This document shows, piece after piece, positions 11,667-20,066 of a stretch of 64,000 nt of DNA (positions are counted from its first letter, which is position 1; the number at the start of each line of letters is the position of its first letter). Where the stretch lies: the NCBI GenBank assembly GCA_035307765.1, contig DATGHU010000005.1:62001-126000 (forward strand), in the 5' to 3' direction. The position numbers and the translations under genes were made by a program. The notes under the pieces are model-generated. The model had not been told where the DNA came from. It searched no databases and saw only the letters and a list, made by a program, of their open reading frames with translations. This DNA comes from a bacterium. Its GTDB lineage: Bacteria > Sysuimicrobiota > Sysuimicrobiia > Sysuimicrobiales > Segetimicrobiaceae.

Positions 11667-12835
11667 ATTGGCGCCTCGCGAGCCCCGCCGCAGCTCTTGT
11701 GCTGTTCCTCGTTGCCGCGTGCACAAGTGGCCCGCCGCCTCCCCCACATCTCACGCTTACACCCGAGGGGTTCGGCGCGCTGCGGGGGTGGACCGAGGAT
11801 CGTTTGTCCGATGCGCTTTTCGCGTTCCTCATGTCCTGCGGCCAACTGGCGAAGCTCCGCGACGGCGCCGCCGTCGGCCCGCCTGCCCTGAAATCCACGG
11901 CCGCCGATTGGCGCGGCCCCTGCGCCGACGCGGGACAGGTAGTGAGAAACGACGAAGCAGCGCGGCGCTTCTTCGAGGCCGAGTTCAGGCCCTACCTGGC
12001 CGGCAACAATGGCTCGAGCGAGGGTCTCTTCACCGGCTATTACGAACCCGAGCTCAGGGGCGCACGCCAGCGCGGCGGGCGCTATCTCACACCCATTCTG
12101 AAGCGCCCCCCCGACCTGGTGACGGTGGACCTCGGCCGCTTCCGCCCCGCCTGGCGGGGCGAACGGATTGCCGGCCGCGTCGTCCACGGCACCCTCGAGC
12201 CGTACGCGAGCCGGACCGAAATTGAACATGGTGCACTCGATGCGATGCATCTTGCCATTCTTTGGGTTGACGATCCCGTGGATGCCTTCTTCCTTCAAGT
12301 TCAAGGTTCGGGACGGGTCCGACTACCGGATGGATCGATCGTGCGTCTAGGCTATGACGGGCAGAACGGGCAGCCCTACATCGCGCTCGGCAAGGTCCTG
12401 GTCGATCGTGGCGCGCTCGCCCGGGATGCGGTGTCTCTTCAATCGATCCGCGCCTGGATCGTGAACCATCCCACAGCCGGTGCGGCGTTGATGGATCAGA
12501 ATCCTTCCTACGTCTTCTTCCGTGAAATGACCGGCGCTGGCCCGGTCGGCTCAGAGGGAATCCCCCTGACGCCCGGGCGCAGCCTCGCCGTCGACGACCG
12601 GTTCATTCCTCTGGGCGCGCCCATCTTTCTCGACGCGTCGGATCGAGGTGGGCAGGTACGGCGGTTGCTGGTCGCACAGGACACCGGGGGGGCGATTACC
12701 GGACCGGTGCGTGGCGATCTTTTCTGGGGCTTCGGGTCCGAGGCTGAAGCGCGGGCAGGCACCATGCGCGCCCTCGGCCGCTACTACCTGTTATTGCCCA
12801 AGAGCATCGCGCCGCCCCCGCTGATTTCCAGGTAA
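11663..12835 (+). CDS. mltA: Membrane-bound lytic murein transglycosylase A (MltA), lipoprotein
   Basis: 390-residue lipoprotein: signal segment and lipobox (VAAC, Cys20), then the MltA barrel and a C-terminal 3D domain. Family landmarks seen are FTGYYEPEL near residue 120, the FLQVQGSGRV segment near 215 and, at the C-terminus, VAQDTGGAITGP followed by GDLFWGFG. The latter carries the catalytic Asp corresponding to Asp308 of the E. coli enzyme. MltA cleaves the MurNAc-GlcNAc bond of peptidoglycan, forming 1,6-anhydro ends, at the inner face of the outer membrane. It is a strong indicator of a diderm cell. The ATG overlaps the stop of the preceding frame by ATGA. Confidence 0.95.
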   Translation: MNWRLASPAAALVLFLVAACTSGPPPPPHLTLTPEGFGALRGWTEDRLSDALFAFLMSCGQLAKLRDGAAVGPPALKSTAADWRGPCADAGQVVRNDEAARRFFEAEFRPYLAGNNGSSEGLFTGYYEPELRGARQRGGRYLTPILKRPPDLVTVDLGRFRPAWRGERIAGRVVHGTLEPYASRTEIEHGALDAMHLAILWVDDPVDAFFLQVQGSGRVRLPDGSIVRLGYDGQNGQPYIALGKVLVDRGALARDAVSLQSIRAWIVNHPTAGAALMDQNPSYVFFREMTGAGPVGSEGIPLTPGRSLAVDDRFIPLGAPIFLDASDRGGQVRRLLVAQDTGGAITGPVRGDLFWGFGSEAEARAGTMRALGRYYLLLPKSIAPPPLISR

Positions 12836-13019
12836 GCGGGCCGCCCTCCTGAGACGAGGGAACAACCTCTCCGCGACGTCGGTGACGATGGGCCGCGCTG
12901 CACTTGAGATCACACACGATGATCGTGGCACGCCCGGATCCGTCCGGGGTCCCAACGATGGGTTGCTAAGCGGAGTTGGCCAACTCGCGCTGCTCTGACA
13001 CGGCCGGTCTCTGCCGCTG

Positions 13020-13664
13020 TCACCCTCGGGTGAGCAACTTAAACGCATGAACCCAATCATTGCGGAGGAGACCGGGGATACACCAGAGGATACAGAGGGG
13101 TTCAATCGCACGAGCGGCTTCGGCCTTACCCATATCGGCCGTCTCCCAACCGAACTGATCGAGAATGCCGGTGACAATGCTCTTCGCCGCATCGTCGTTC
13201 CCGCATATGAACATGGTGGGCTTTCCCCCGCTGAATTGTGGGTGGACCATACACGCGTTGCCGACAGAATTGAACGCCTTCACGAACCGGGCGCCGGCAA
13301 ACTCCCGCTGGAGACGCTCCATCAGTGATTCATTGAGATCGGTGAAGTACTTCAACACCCCGTTCGCGGGCGGCGCATCTGCAATGGGGTTTGTCGCGTC
13401 GATTACGACCTTTCCCGCCAGATTGGCCGCGCCTGCGGCGCGCAGGACCTCCGCCGCCGCCGTGCCCTTGACCGCCAGGACGAGGACTTCGGCGGACTTC
13501 GCCGTGTCGCCGACGCCGCCTACGCGCGCACGCGGATACTCCTTTGCCCAGTCTGCCAGTTTCGCAGGGACGCGCGTGCCTACCATCACCCCGTGACCAC
13601 ACTTGAGGAACCCGGCAGCCAGGACTTTCGCCACGTCCCCCGACCCTAGAATTCCGACGTCCAT
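13020..13664 (-). CDS. NADPH-dependent F420 reductase-like oxidoreductase
   Basis: 214 residues. It opens with a dinucleotide-binding motif (GILGSGDVAKVLAAG, residues 4-18) and contains VVIDATNP (near 87) and FVKAFNSVG (near 127), both typical of the PF03807 F420H2:NADP oxidoreductase-like family. Such proteins either transfer hydride between NADP and F420 or act as NADPH reductases on unknown substrates; F420 use cannot be read from the sequence. AAGGAG lies about 10 nt before the ATG. It stands alone on the minus strand between mltA and tRNA-Asp. Confidence 0.8.
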   Translation of the reverse strand: MDVGILGSGDVAKVLAAGFLKCGHGVMVGTRVPAKLADWAKEYPRARVGGVGDTAKSAEVLVLAVKGTAAAEVLRAAGAANLAGKVVIDATNPIADAPPANGVLKYFTDLNESLMERLQREFAGARFVKAFNSVGNACMVHPQFSGGKPTMFICGNDDAAKSIVTGILDQFGWETADMGKAEAARAIEPLCILWCIPGLLRNDWVHAFKLLTRG

Positions 13665-13836
13665 GTGCCGCCTTCTCCTTCCCTCAATGTGCTTTTCTAC
13701 TCGAATTCGCTTTCCTATTCGCTTGACGCCCCACCCCGCGCTCCCGCCTACTCATTGAGCACGGACCAGGCACGCCGTGCCGGTTCGAGGACAGCGGTGA
13801 TCTCGTTGGGTGGCGTATCGCAGGTGTCCGGTTCAT

Positions 13837-13888
13837 AAAAAAAGCCCCGATCGGTGCCCGGAGGAGATCACCGGCTCTTCGGGCGCAT
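13837..13888 (-). terminator. Candidate Rho-independent terminator downstream of tRNA-Asp
   Basis: On the minus strand, paired GC segments (including GCCCGA with TCGGGGC, and CCGGTG with CACCG inside) end directly in a run of seven T (complement of 13837-13843). It lies about 45 nt downstream of the tRNA 3' end, as expected for a tRNA transcript terminator. The stem is branched rather than simple. Confidence 0.45.
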
Positions 13889-13930
13889 CCCGAACCAGGG
13901 GAAGAGCGAGAGCCTGTACTGGGTTTGATC

Positions 13931-14009
13931 TGGCGGGAGCGACGGGATTTGAACCCGCGGTCTCCTGCGTGACAGGCAGGTGTGTTAAACCAGGCTACAC
14001 CACGCCCCC
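13931..14009 (-). tRNA. tRNA-Asp (anticodon GTC)
   Basis: Full cloverleaf on the minus strand: acceptor stem GGGGGCG/CGCTCCC (one G-U), D stem GTGT/ACAC, anticodon stem CCTGC/GCAGG enclosing loop CTGTCAC with anticodon GTC, 5-nt variable loop, T stem GCGGG/CCCGT with loop TTCAAAT. Discriminator is G, and the 3' CCA is encoded in the DNA (13931-13933). Confidence 0.96.
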
Positions 14010-14155
14010 CGCGATGGCGGCACTCCCGCCACAAGCAAGTTTACGGTCGCGATCCTACCCTGTCAACTACGCGATCCGGCACGGTAGATCAGCAGCGGCG
14101 ATGCAGGAACCCGGACGCTCGGGGTGAGGAACTCTGTGGGGACTATCTGTGGGGA

Positions 14156-15733
14156 CTAAGAGATGGGGACCTTGACGCGCCCCGGGGTTGACGGCCCCTG
14201 CGCGAGCAGTTCCGAGAGCTTATCGATCAGATCGGTGACGGTTGTGCCGTCCTCGGGAAAGGAGACGACGCCCGCGGAGATCATGAGCCGTTTTACGCTG
14301 AGGAGTTGGGCCGCCACGGCATCTTCTTCCAATCTCCGCATCAACCGCTGGAGGATGTCGACGGCGTTGATCTTGGCGACTCTCGGAAGCAATACCGCAA
14401 ACCGCCCGGCCCCGTCGTGGGCGATCACGTCGACCCGCCGCAGCGAGGTTTGCAACACCTTGATGGCGCGCCGGAGCGCGAAATCTCTGTCGCTCTCCGC
14501 GACCGCATCGCTGGAGTAGTCCTCCAACTGAATCTCCGCGATGGAGAAGACGATCAGCAGCCCCGTACATCGTCGGATTTCGTCCGTAACAAGCTTCTGC
14601 ACCCCACTCCACGGGAAAAGCGAACGGGAAGGATCGGCCCCCCCCATGTGCTGGACTTCCTCGTGCAGCCGAGCGGCCTCCAGGGCCGACACCCCCTGGG
14701 CGGCCATTCCGTGAACCCGTCGGAGCACGGACTCGGCAAAGGTCTCCGGGATATCGCCGAGCGCACACAGCCACCCGCGCAGCCCGCCGGCACGAATCAG
14801 AGGGACACATGCCAGGACCCGCTCCGGCTGGCCGTCGGTGCTTTGGATCCGATGGATCAACACCTCCCCGCCGACAGCTCCAGCGGGCAGAACGGGCAGC
14901 GACAGATCCCCCGGCGCGTGTCCGGCTTCCGCCCAGTCAAACCCTTGGGCGGCGACGAACCGGGGCAACTCATCCTCCCTCGTGACGTAGGCCACCCCTT
15001 TGGGCATCCCAACCGTCTCCAGAAAGACGCGGAGGAGAATTTCGATCACCCCCTCCACCCGCAGTTCTCCGGAGAGGTGGCTGGCCAGGTCATTGTAAAA
15101 CTGCAGTTCCTGAAGCTGCGCCTCCATCTTTTCAGTGGCTTCCCGGAGACGACGATCCAGCAAATCCGTCCACCGGGCCCGTTCCAGCGTCGCCCGGTAA
15201 TCCTGCACCAGCATGCCGAGGAACAGCGCCAGAAAGAATCCGCCGGCGATGACGGCCCCAAGCCGGAACCCGGTCGTCTCCAGCGCCGTCCCTTCCCCGG
15301 CGCGCGTCCACAGCAGGATGATTATCGCGGCCATCGCCAAAGATGCGGCAATGGCCTGGCGCAGGTTGAGCCGGGCCGCCGCCTCGAGAATCGTCAGGTA
15401 GTAGAGATAGAGAAATGGGCTGTTCAGGTTCCCCGAGATGATCACCACAAGCGTGACCACCAGAATGTCGAGGGCGATGATGAGATCAACCTTCCGGAAG
15501 AGCACGATCCAGCGAGGCCCGACCGCGAGGAGAATCACGTACGCGCCGAGGAGGACCACGATCGGGGTAACCGCTGGGTGGGTCATCGGAATGACCCCGA
15601 ACCAGAGTGCGGGAATCAGCGTCAGCAGGAGCAATACCCGCGTCAGGCTGATCCACTCTTCGCAGGAGCGGGTGCCCAGGCGCATGAAGAACGCCACCGG
15701 CAACGGCGCCTCGGTGATCAGGTCTGCGCTCAC
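14156..15733 (-). CDS. Membrane GAF protein with degenerate GGDEF domain
   Basis: 525 residues from a GTG at 15733 with GGAGGA just upstream. About five or six transmembrane helices occupy roughly residues 25-190, followed by a coiled-coil linker (RRLREATEKMEAQLQELQ), a GAF-like sensory region (about 215-350) and a C-terminal GGDEF-fold domain. Where active diguanylate cyclases have GGDEF or GGEEF, this protein has HDGAGRFAVLLP (about 439-450), so the signature and metal-binding acidic pair are lost. Likely an inactive or nucleotide-sensing regulator rather than a c-di-GMP synthase. The frame is open further upstream to 15973 but that part is low-complexity and has no ribosome-binding site. 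Confidence 0.8.
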   Translation of the reverse strand: MSADLITEAPLPVAFFMRLGTRSCEEWISLTRVLLLLTLIPALWFGVIPMTHPAVTPIVVLLGAYVILLAVGPRWIVLFRKVDLIIALDILVVTLVVIISGNLNSPFLYLYYLTILEAAARLNLRQAIAASLAMAAIIILLWTRAGEGTALETTGFRLGAVIAGGFFLALFLGMLVQDYRATLERARWTDLLDRRLREATEKMEAQLQELQFYNDLASHLSGELRVEGVIEILLRVFLETVGMPKGVAYVTREDELPRFVAAQGFDWAEAGHAPGDLSLPVLPAGAVGGEVLIHRIQSTDGQPERVLACVPLIRAGGLRGWLCALGDIPETFAESVLRRVHGMAAQGVSALEAARLHEEVQHMGGADPSRSLFPWSGVQKLVTDEIRRCTGLLIVFSIAEIQLEDYSSDAVAESDRDFALRRAIKVLQTSLRRVDVIAHDGAGRFAVLLPRVAKINAVDILQRLMRRLEEDAVAAQLLSVKRLMISAGVVSFPEDGTTVTDLIDKLSELLAQGPSTPGRVKVPIS

Positions 15734-16118
15734 AGCTCCTCCAACGCGGGGACCAGCCACCACCGTGGACCCCTCCTCACCGCGGCAAGCCAGGCGCTCC
15801 GACCGCGCAACCCCACATTCTGTGTGTGCCCCTTTCGGCATGTGCCCGGACATCGCCGGCGGCGGGGGAGGCGGCGTGTCCTCCCCTCCCCGGGAGCCTC
15901 GGGGTGACGGCGCAGTCCCCGGAGGCAGCCGACGGTCCTCCCTCCGTCCGTGCGTCCCGTGGGACGCGGCCACCTCTCGGCTCCGCCGGCGACGGAGGGA
16001 TATGAAAAACCGCCGGCGGGCGACGGGCCGGGATCGTCGGCAACATCAAGGGGACGCGGCCACAGCTCCGCATCCCCTGATCCGCGAGGCGCGCCCGCCG
16101 GACCCCGGCCTTCGCCCT
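15734..16118. other. 385-bp intergenic region
   Basis: Lies between the acyl-CoA dehydrogenase stop and the GAF/GGDEF start. It is very GC-rich, and a 13-nt word (gggacgcggccac) occurs twice, near 15960 and 16051. No coding frame, tRNA or riboswitch that I recognise. Confidence 0.4.
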
Positions 16119-17882
16119 CTACGCGGCCGGCAGCCCAAGTGGGTAGCCGCCGCCCTCTAGGATCCGCTCGGCGATCGCCCGCCGGGCGGCAAGCGTGTTG
16201 CGGGGCGGCACGGCGAGAAGGCGGCGAACGCCGATGAGATCGCGCTCCAACTGCGGCCCCTCTTCGACCGCGGAGAGCATCTCGGCGGCGAGCCCCCCGA
16301 GTCGGCGGGCCATCGCGTCGACCGCGTAGGCCGCGATCTCCGTCATCAGCGGGCCGCCGTGGGTGCCCGCGCCCGCCGCCGCGCGGAGCACCGCGGATTC
16401 GGCGGCGAAGATCTCGATCATCCCGTCGCTGACCAAGGCGAGCACCTCCTGGTGCTCGTCGAGGCTTGGGCCGAGGCGGTCGAAGGCCCGCCCCAAGCCG
16501 GCCAGGACGACCGTCTTGGCGCGGGCGAGAAGGTCCCCCCGCTCCTCCTCCGGCGCGCCCGGATCCCGGCCGAGGTGCTCCGCCGCTCGCGCCGCCGCCT
16601 CCAACACGGGCAACCGCCCGTTCGCGGCCCGTCGCAGCAGTTGTCCGGCGATCACCAGCCGGTTGATCTCGTTCGTCCCCTCGTACAACCGGTTGATGCG
16701 GGCATCGCGGTAGGCGCGGGCGGCGGGGTAGTCTTCGATGAACCCGTAGCCGCCGTAGATCTGCACCATCTCGTCCACGACGAAATCGAGCGCCTCAGAG
16801 CCGAAGACCTTGTTGATCGCGCACTCGGGAGCGTACTCGGCGAGCGCGCGGGCGGCCTCCGCCGCGCCGCCATCGCCGGTTAAGTCGATCCCGTCGAGGG
16901 CGTGGTCGAGGAGGGCGCCGGTGCGGTACACCATGCTCTCCGCGAGGTAGATGCGAATCGCCATCTCGGCGATCTTCTTTTGGATCAACCCGAACGACGC
17001 GATCGGCCGGCCGAACTGCCGCCGCTCGCGGGCGTACGCCACCGCGTCGCGGAGGGCGTGTTTCGCCGCGCCGACGCATCCGGCCCCGAGTTTCAAGCGG
17101 CCCACGTTCAGGATGTTGAGCGCCACGACGTGCCCCCGGCCCACCTCGCCAAGGACGTGCTCGGCGCTGACGCGCACGTTGTCGAGGAACAGCGTGGTCG
17201 TGGACGACCCGCGGAGGCCCATCTTGTGCTCTTCGGGCCCCACGGTGAAGCCCGAGGTCTCCCGGTCGACGATGAAGCAGGTCACCTTGTTCGGCTCGAC
17301 CTTGGCATAGAGGATGTAGACGTCGGCGATCGCGCCGTTGGTGATGAACTGCTTGCTCCCGGTCAGCCGGTAGCCGCCGTCCGGGTCCGGCACCGCGGTG
17401 GTACGGAGCGAGAGCGCATCCGACCCCGCGGTCGACTCGGTGAGCGCGTACGCCCCGACCAGTTCCGCGGTCACCATCCGGGGCAGGTAGCGCGCGCGCT
17501 GGGATCGCGTCCCGAAGAACACGATCGGCAGCATCCCGATTGTCACGTGTGCCCCCACGGTCGACGAGACCGAGCCGCGGGAGATGGTCTCGGCCAGCAG
17601 GAGCCCGGTGATCCGATCGAGCCCCACCCCGCCGAACTCCGGCGGCACGTCCGCCGCGAACACCCCAAGCGCGCCGATCTTCCGCAGCACCGACCGCATC
17701 AGCGGCAGGTCCTTCTGTTCCAAGCGGGCGTCGAGCGGACCCACCTCCTGCGCCAGGAAGGTCCGAACCGTCCGCGCGATCATGCGGTGCTCTTCGGAGA
17801 ACCGTTCCGGAGTGAAGACCTCCTCGGCCGACGGTGGCTCAAGCAGCCACCTCGCTCCTTCCGCCCGCCGGGCGATCACCAT
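16119..17882 (-). CDS. Acyl-CoA dehydrogenase (long form)
   Basis: 587 residues from the ATG at 17882 (GGGGAGAGG upstream). FAD-dependent alpha,beta-dehydrogenation of acyl-CoA. Seen: N-terminal helical domain; AYALTESTAGSDA (about residues 160-172) and the middle beta domain; the FAD/catalytic segment YGGYGFIEDYPAAR then INRLYEGTNEI near residues 395-420, which holds the usual catalytic Glu; and about 165 extra C-terminal residues, as in VLCAD-type enzymes. It follows the 3-hydroxyacyl-CoA dehydrogenase gene by 19 nt, so the block probably serves fatty acid or branched acyl-CoA beta-oxidation. Chain-length preference is not predictable here. Confidence 0.95.
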   Translation of the reverse strand: MVIARRAEGARWLLEPPSAEEVFTPERFSEEHRMIARTVRTFLAQEVGPLDARLEQKDLPLMRSVLRKIGALGVFAADVPPEFGGVGLDRITGLLLAETISRGSVSSTVGAHVTIGMLPIVFFGTRSQRARYLPRMVTAELVGAYALTESTAGSDALSLRTTAVPDPDGGYRLTGSKQFITNGAIADVYILYAKVEPNKVTCFIVDRETSGFTVGPEEHKMGLRGSSTTTLFLDNVRVSAEHVLGEVGRGHVVALNILNVGRLKLGAGCVGAAKHALRDAVAYARERRQFGRPIASFGLIQKKIAEMAIRIYLAESMVYRTGALLDHALDGIDLTGDGGAAEAARALAEYAPECAINKVFGSEALDFVVDEMVQIYGGYGFIEDYPAARAYRDARINRLYEGTNEINRLVIAGQLLRRAANGRLPVLEAAARAAEHLGRDPGAPEEERGDLLARAKTVVLAGLGRAFDRLGPSLDEHQEVLALVSDGMIEIFAAESAVLRAAAGAGTHGGPLMTEIAAYAVDAMARRLGGLAAEMLSAVEEGPQLERDLIGVRRLLAVPPRNTLAARRAIAERILEGGGYPLGLPAA

Positions 17883-17901
17883 CGCGCCCCCGCCTCTCCC
17901 C

Positions 17902-18783
17902 TCACGACGATGGAACCGGGGGGTAGACGTACCACCCCTTCCCGGTCTTGCGCCCGTAGTCGCCTCGCTCGTACCGCTCCACGATGCTGCGCGCCGGGCG
18001 CTGCGCCGGATCTCCGCTCTCCTCGAACCGCTGCATCCGCACGTTGTAGGCAACGTCGATGCCGTTGTGGTCCATCAGCTCAAACGGCCCCATCGGGTGG
18101 CGCAACCCCTTCTTCACCGCCAGATCGATGTCTTCGAACGACGCGATCCCCGCCTCGTAGAGGCGCATCGACTCGTCCATGATCGCGGCGAGGATGCGGT
18201 TGACGACGAACCCGGAGATCTCGCGGCGCAGGAGGATCGGCGTGCGGCGCATGCGCCGGGCGAGCGCCATCGCCTCCTCGGCGGTGGCCTCGCTGGTCCG
18301 CGGGTGCATCACCACCTCGACTAACTCCATCACCAGCGGCGGATTGAAAAAGTGCATGTTGCAGACCCGGTCCGCCCGCCCCGTCGCATCCGCCAGCAGC
18401 GAACTGCGGATCGTGCTCGAGTTCGTCGCCAGGATGGCGTGGGGCGGAGCGATTCGGTCGAGGGTGGCGAACACCTGGCGCTTTTCCGCCAACCGCTCGA
18501 CCACGGCCTCGATCACAAAATCGGCATCCCGCGCTCCCTCTTCGATGCTGGTGGTCCGCCGGATCCGCCCCAGCGCCTGTTCGGCGTCGCCTTCCGAGAG
18601 CCGCCCCCGCTTCACCCACCGGGCCATGTGGGCGTGGTTGCTCGACCGGGCCTTTTCCAGTGCCTCCGCGCTCACGTCGACCACCGCCGTCCCACACCCG
18701 GCCAGCGCGCCGAGCATGGCGATCTGATGCCCCATCGTACCGGCGCCCACCACGCAGAGTCGCTGCACCGCATTCCCCCCCAT
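17902..18783 (-). CDS. 3-hydroxyacyl-CoA (3-hydroxybutyryl-CoA) dehydrogenase
   Basis: 293 residues, NAD-dependent. N-terminal Rossmann motif (VVGAGTMGHQIA, residues 9-20); LATNSSTI, and the HFFNPP segment holding the active-site His near residue 143; C-terminal helical dimerisation domain with GFVVNRI and MGPFELMDHNG. The start is the ATG at 18783 with GAGGAG 9 nt upstream; the frame is open further but overlaps the SDR gene. In the same leftward operon as an SDR and an acyl-CoA dehydrogenase. Interconverts 3-hydroxyacyl-CoA and 3-oxoacyl-CoA. Confidence 0.95.
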   Translation of the reverse strand: MGGNAVQRLCVVGAGTMGHQIAMLGALAGCGTAVVDVSAEALEKARSSNHAHMARWVKRGRLSEGDAEQALGRIRRTTSIEEGARDADFVIEAVVERLAEKRQVFATLDRIAPPHAILATNSSTIRSSLLADATGRADRVCNMHFFNPPLVMELVEVVMHPRTSEATAEEAMALARRMRRTPILLRREISGFVVNRILAAIMDESMRLYEAGIASFEDIDLAVKKGLRHPMGPFELMDHNGIDVAYNVRMQRFEESGDPAQRPARSIVERYERGDYGRKTGKGWYVYPPVPSS

Positions 18784-18806
18784 CGCTTCGCTCCTCGGCG
18801 GCGTCG

Positions 18807-19583
18807 TCACCGCGCGGTCTGCCCGCCGTCCACAACCAAGACGTGCCCCGTGACGTAGTCGCTGGCCGGGCTCGCCAGGAACAGCGCCGCCCCCTTCAAG
18901 TCGTCTTCGCCCCCCCACCGGCCCATCGGAATCGTGTCGAGGATCGCCTCCCCCCGGTGCTCGATCAGCCACCGGGTCATCTTGCTCGGAAAGAACCCGG
19001 GCGCGATCGCGTTCACGGTGATCCGGTGCCGCGCCCACTTCACCGCCAGGTCTCGGGTGAAAGCGATCACCGCCCCCTTGCTCGTGCTGTAGCCGATCGC
19101 GTCCAAAACGCCCGCGTCCGCGCCAACCAATCCCGCCACGCTCGCGATGTTGACGATCTTCCCGCCCCGGCCGGCCTCGATCATGGCGCGACCCGCCGCG
19201 CGCGCCATGAGGAACACCCCGTCGACGTTGGTCTGCATGACCTTCCGCCAGGCCTCCACCGGCATCTCGAGGATTGAAGCGCCCCAGGTCGCCCCGGCGT
19301 TGTTGAACAAGATGTCTACCCGGCCGTATGCCTCGAGGGTGCGCGCGACCGCGGTTTCTACCTCATCGGCGCGACTGACATCACACGCGACGGCCCGCGC
19401 CCGGACACCGCGTTCGGTCAGGCGCGCCGCCGCCGCCGCCAGTTCGTCGGCCTTCCGCGCGGTCAGGACGACCGACGCCCCCGCCTCACCCAGCGCGGCC
19501 GCCATCTGAAACCCCAGGCCGCGCGATCCGCCGGTGACGATCGCCACCTTCTCCGAGAGGTCGAACAGCTCACGGACGTGCAT
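18807..19583 (-). CDS. SDR family oxidoreductase (FabG-like)
   Basis: 258 residues from the ATG at 19583 (GGAGG 7 nt upstream). Classical short-chain dehydrogenase: TGGSRGLG cofactor loop (residues 18-25), NNAG near 97, the catalytic Ser-Tyr-Lys set with YSTSKGA near 164, and the FabG-like C-terminus (DYVTGHVLVVDGGQTA). Its place beside hydroxyacyl-CoA and acyl-CoA dehydrogenases suggests an alcohol or 3-oxoacyl substrate in lipid or branched-acid catabolism. Its first 14 nt overlap the end of the preceding membrane-protein gene. Confidence 0.93.
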   Translation of the reverse strand: MHVRELFDLSEKVAIVTGGSRGLGFQMAAALGEAGASVVLTARKADELAAAAARLTERGVRARAVACDVSRADEVETAVARTLEAYGRVDILFNNAGATWGASILEMPVEAWRKVMQTNVDGVFLMARAAGRAMIEAGRGGKIVNIASVAGLVGADAGVLDAIGYSTSKGAVIAFTRDLAVKWARHRITVNAIAPGFFPSKMTRWLIEHRGEAILDTIPMGRWGGEDDLKGAALFLASPASDYVTGHVLVVDGGQTAR

Positions 19584-19872
19584 CGGCGCCTCCGCCCGCG
19601 GACGACCCCGACGACGGGCCGCCCCCCCCGATCCGCCATCCCGGCGCGATGGGCGATTCCATGCGCCCGACGACAAAGACGAGATAGACGATCTCGAGAA
19701 GTCCCAAGGTGTTCACAACGAGCAGAACCACGAACCATCCGGTCTGCCCCGCGCGCGCCGCCCGCCACAGGGCGAGCCCCTTCCACACGAGCGTCCAGAC
19801 CACGATCAGCGCGAGGACCCACGGGGGAAGGGCTCTCAGGGGGAACGGCTGCCACAGCGGAACCCCGGGCAT
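19570..19872 (-). CDS. Small two-helix membrane protein (DUF5652-like)
   Basis: 100 residues from the ATG at 19872 (the frame extends to a GTG at 20028, but that part is Gly/Arg-rich and poorly conserved in character). Two hydrophobic helices: PPWVLALIVVWTLVWKGLAL, then WFVVLLVVNTLGLLEIVYLV, with an Arg/Ala-rich turn between them. This pattern resembles the DUF5652 family of unknown function. The 3' end overlaps the SDR start by 14 nt, so it seems to head the beta-oxidation-like operon. Start uncertain. Confidence 0.65.
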   Translation of the reverse strand: MPGVPLWQPFPLRALPPWVLALIVVWTLVWKGLALWRAARAGQTGWFVVLLVVNTLGLLEIVYLVFVVGRMESPIAPGWRIGGGGPSSGSSAGGGADARP

Positions 19873-20066
19873 TTGCCCCGACTTCTCGGCTCGGACGGCC
19901 GTCTCCTCCAGCGGCAGCGCCCCCGTTCCCGCGCCGGCGCCGGGCTGAAGTGAGCGGCGGATCGCGCGTCGAACACCTCTGCCGATGCCCTCCGAGTCCC
20001 CTTCTCCTGATGCGACGCTCGACGCCACCGGCGGTGCGCCCCGGTGGCCCCGCGTGCGAGGCTGAG

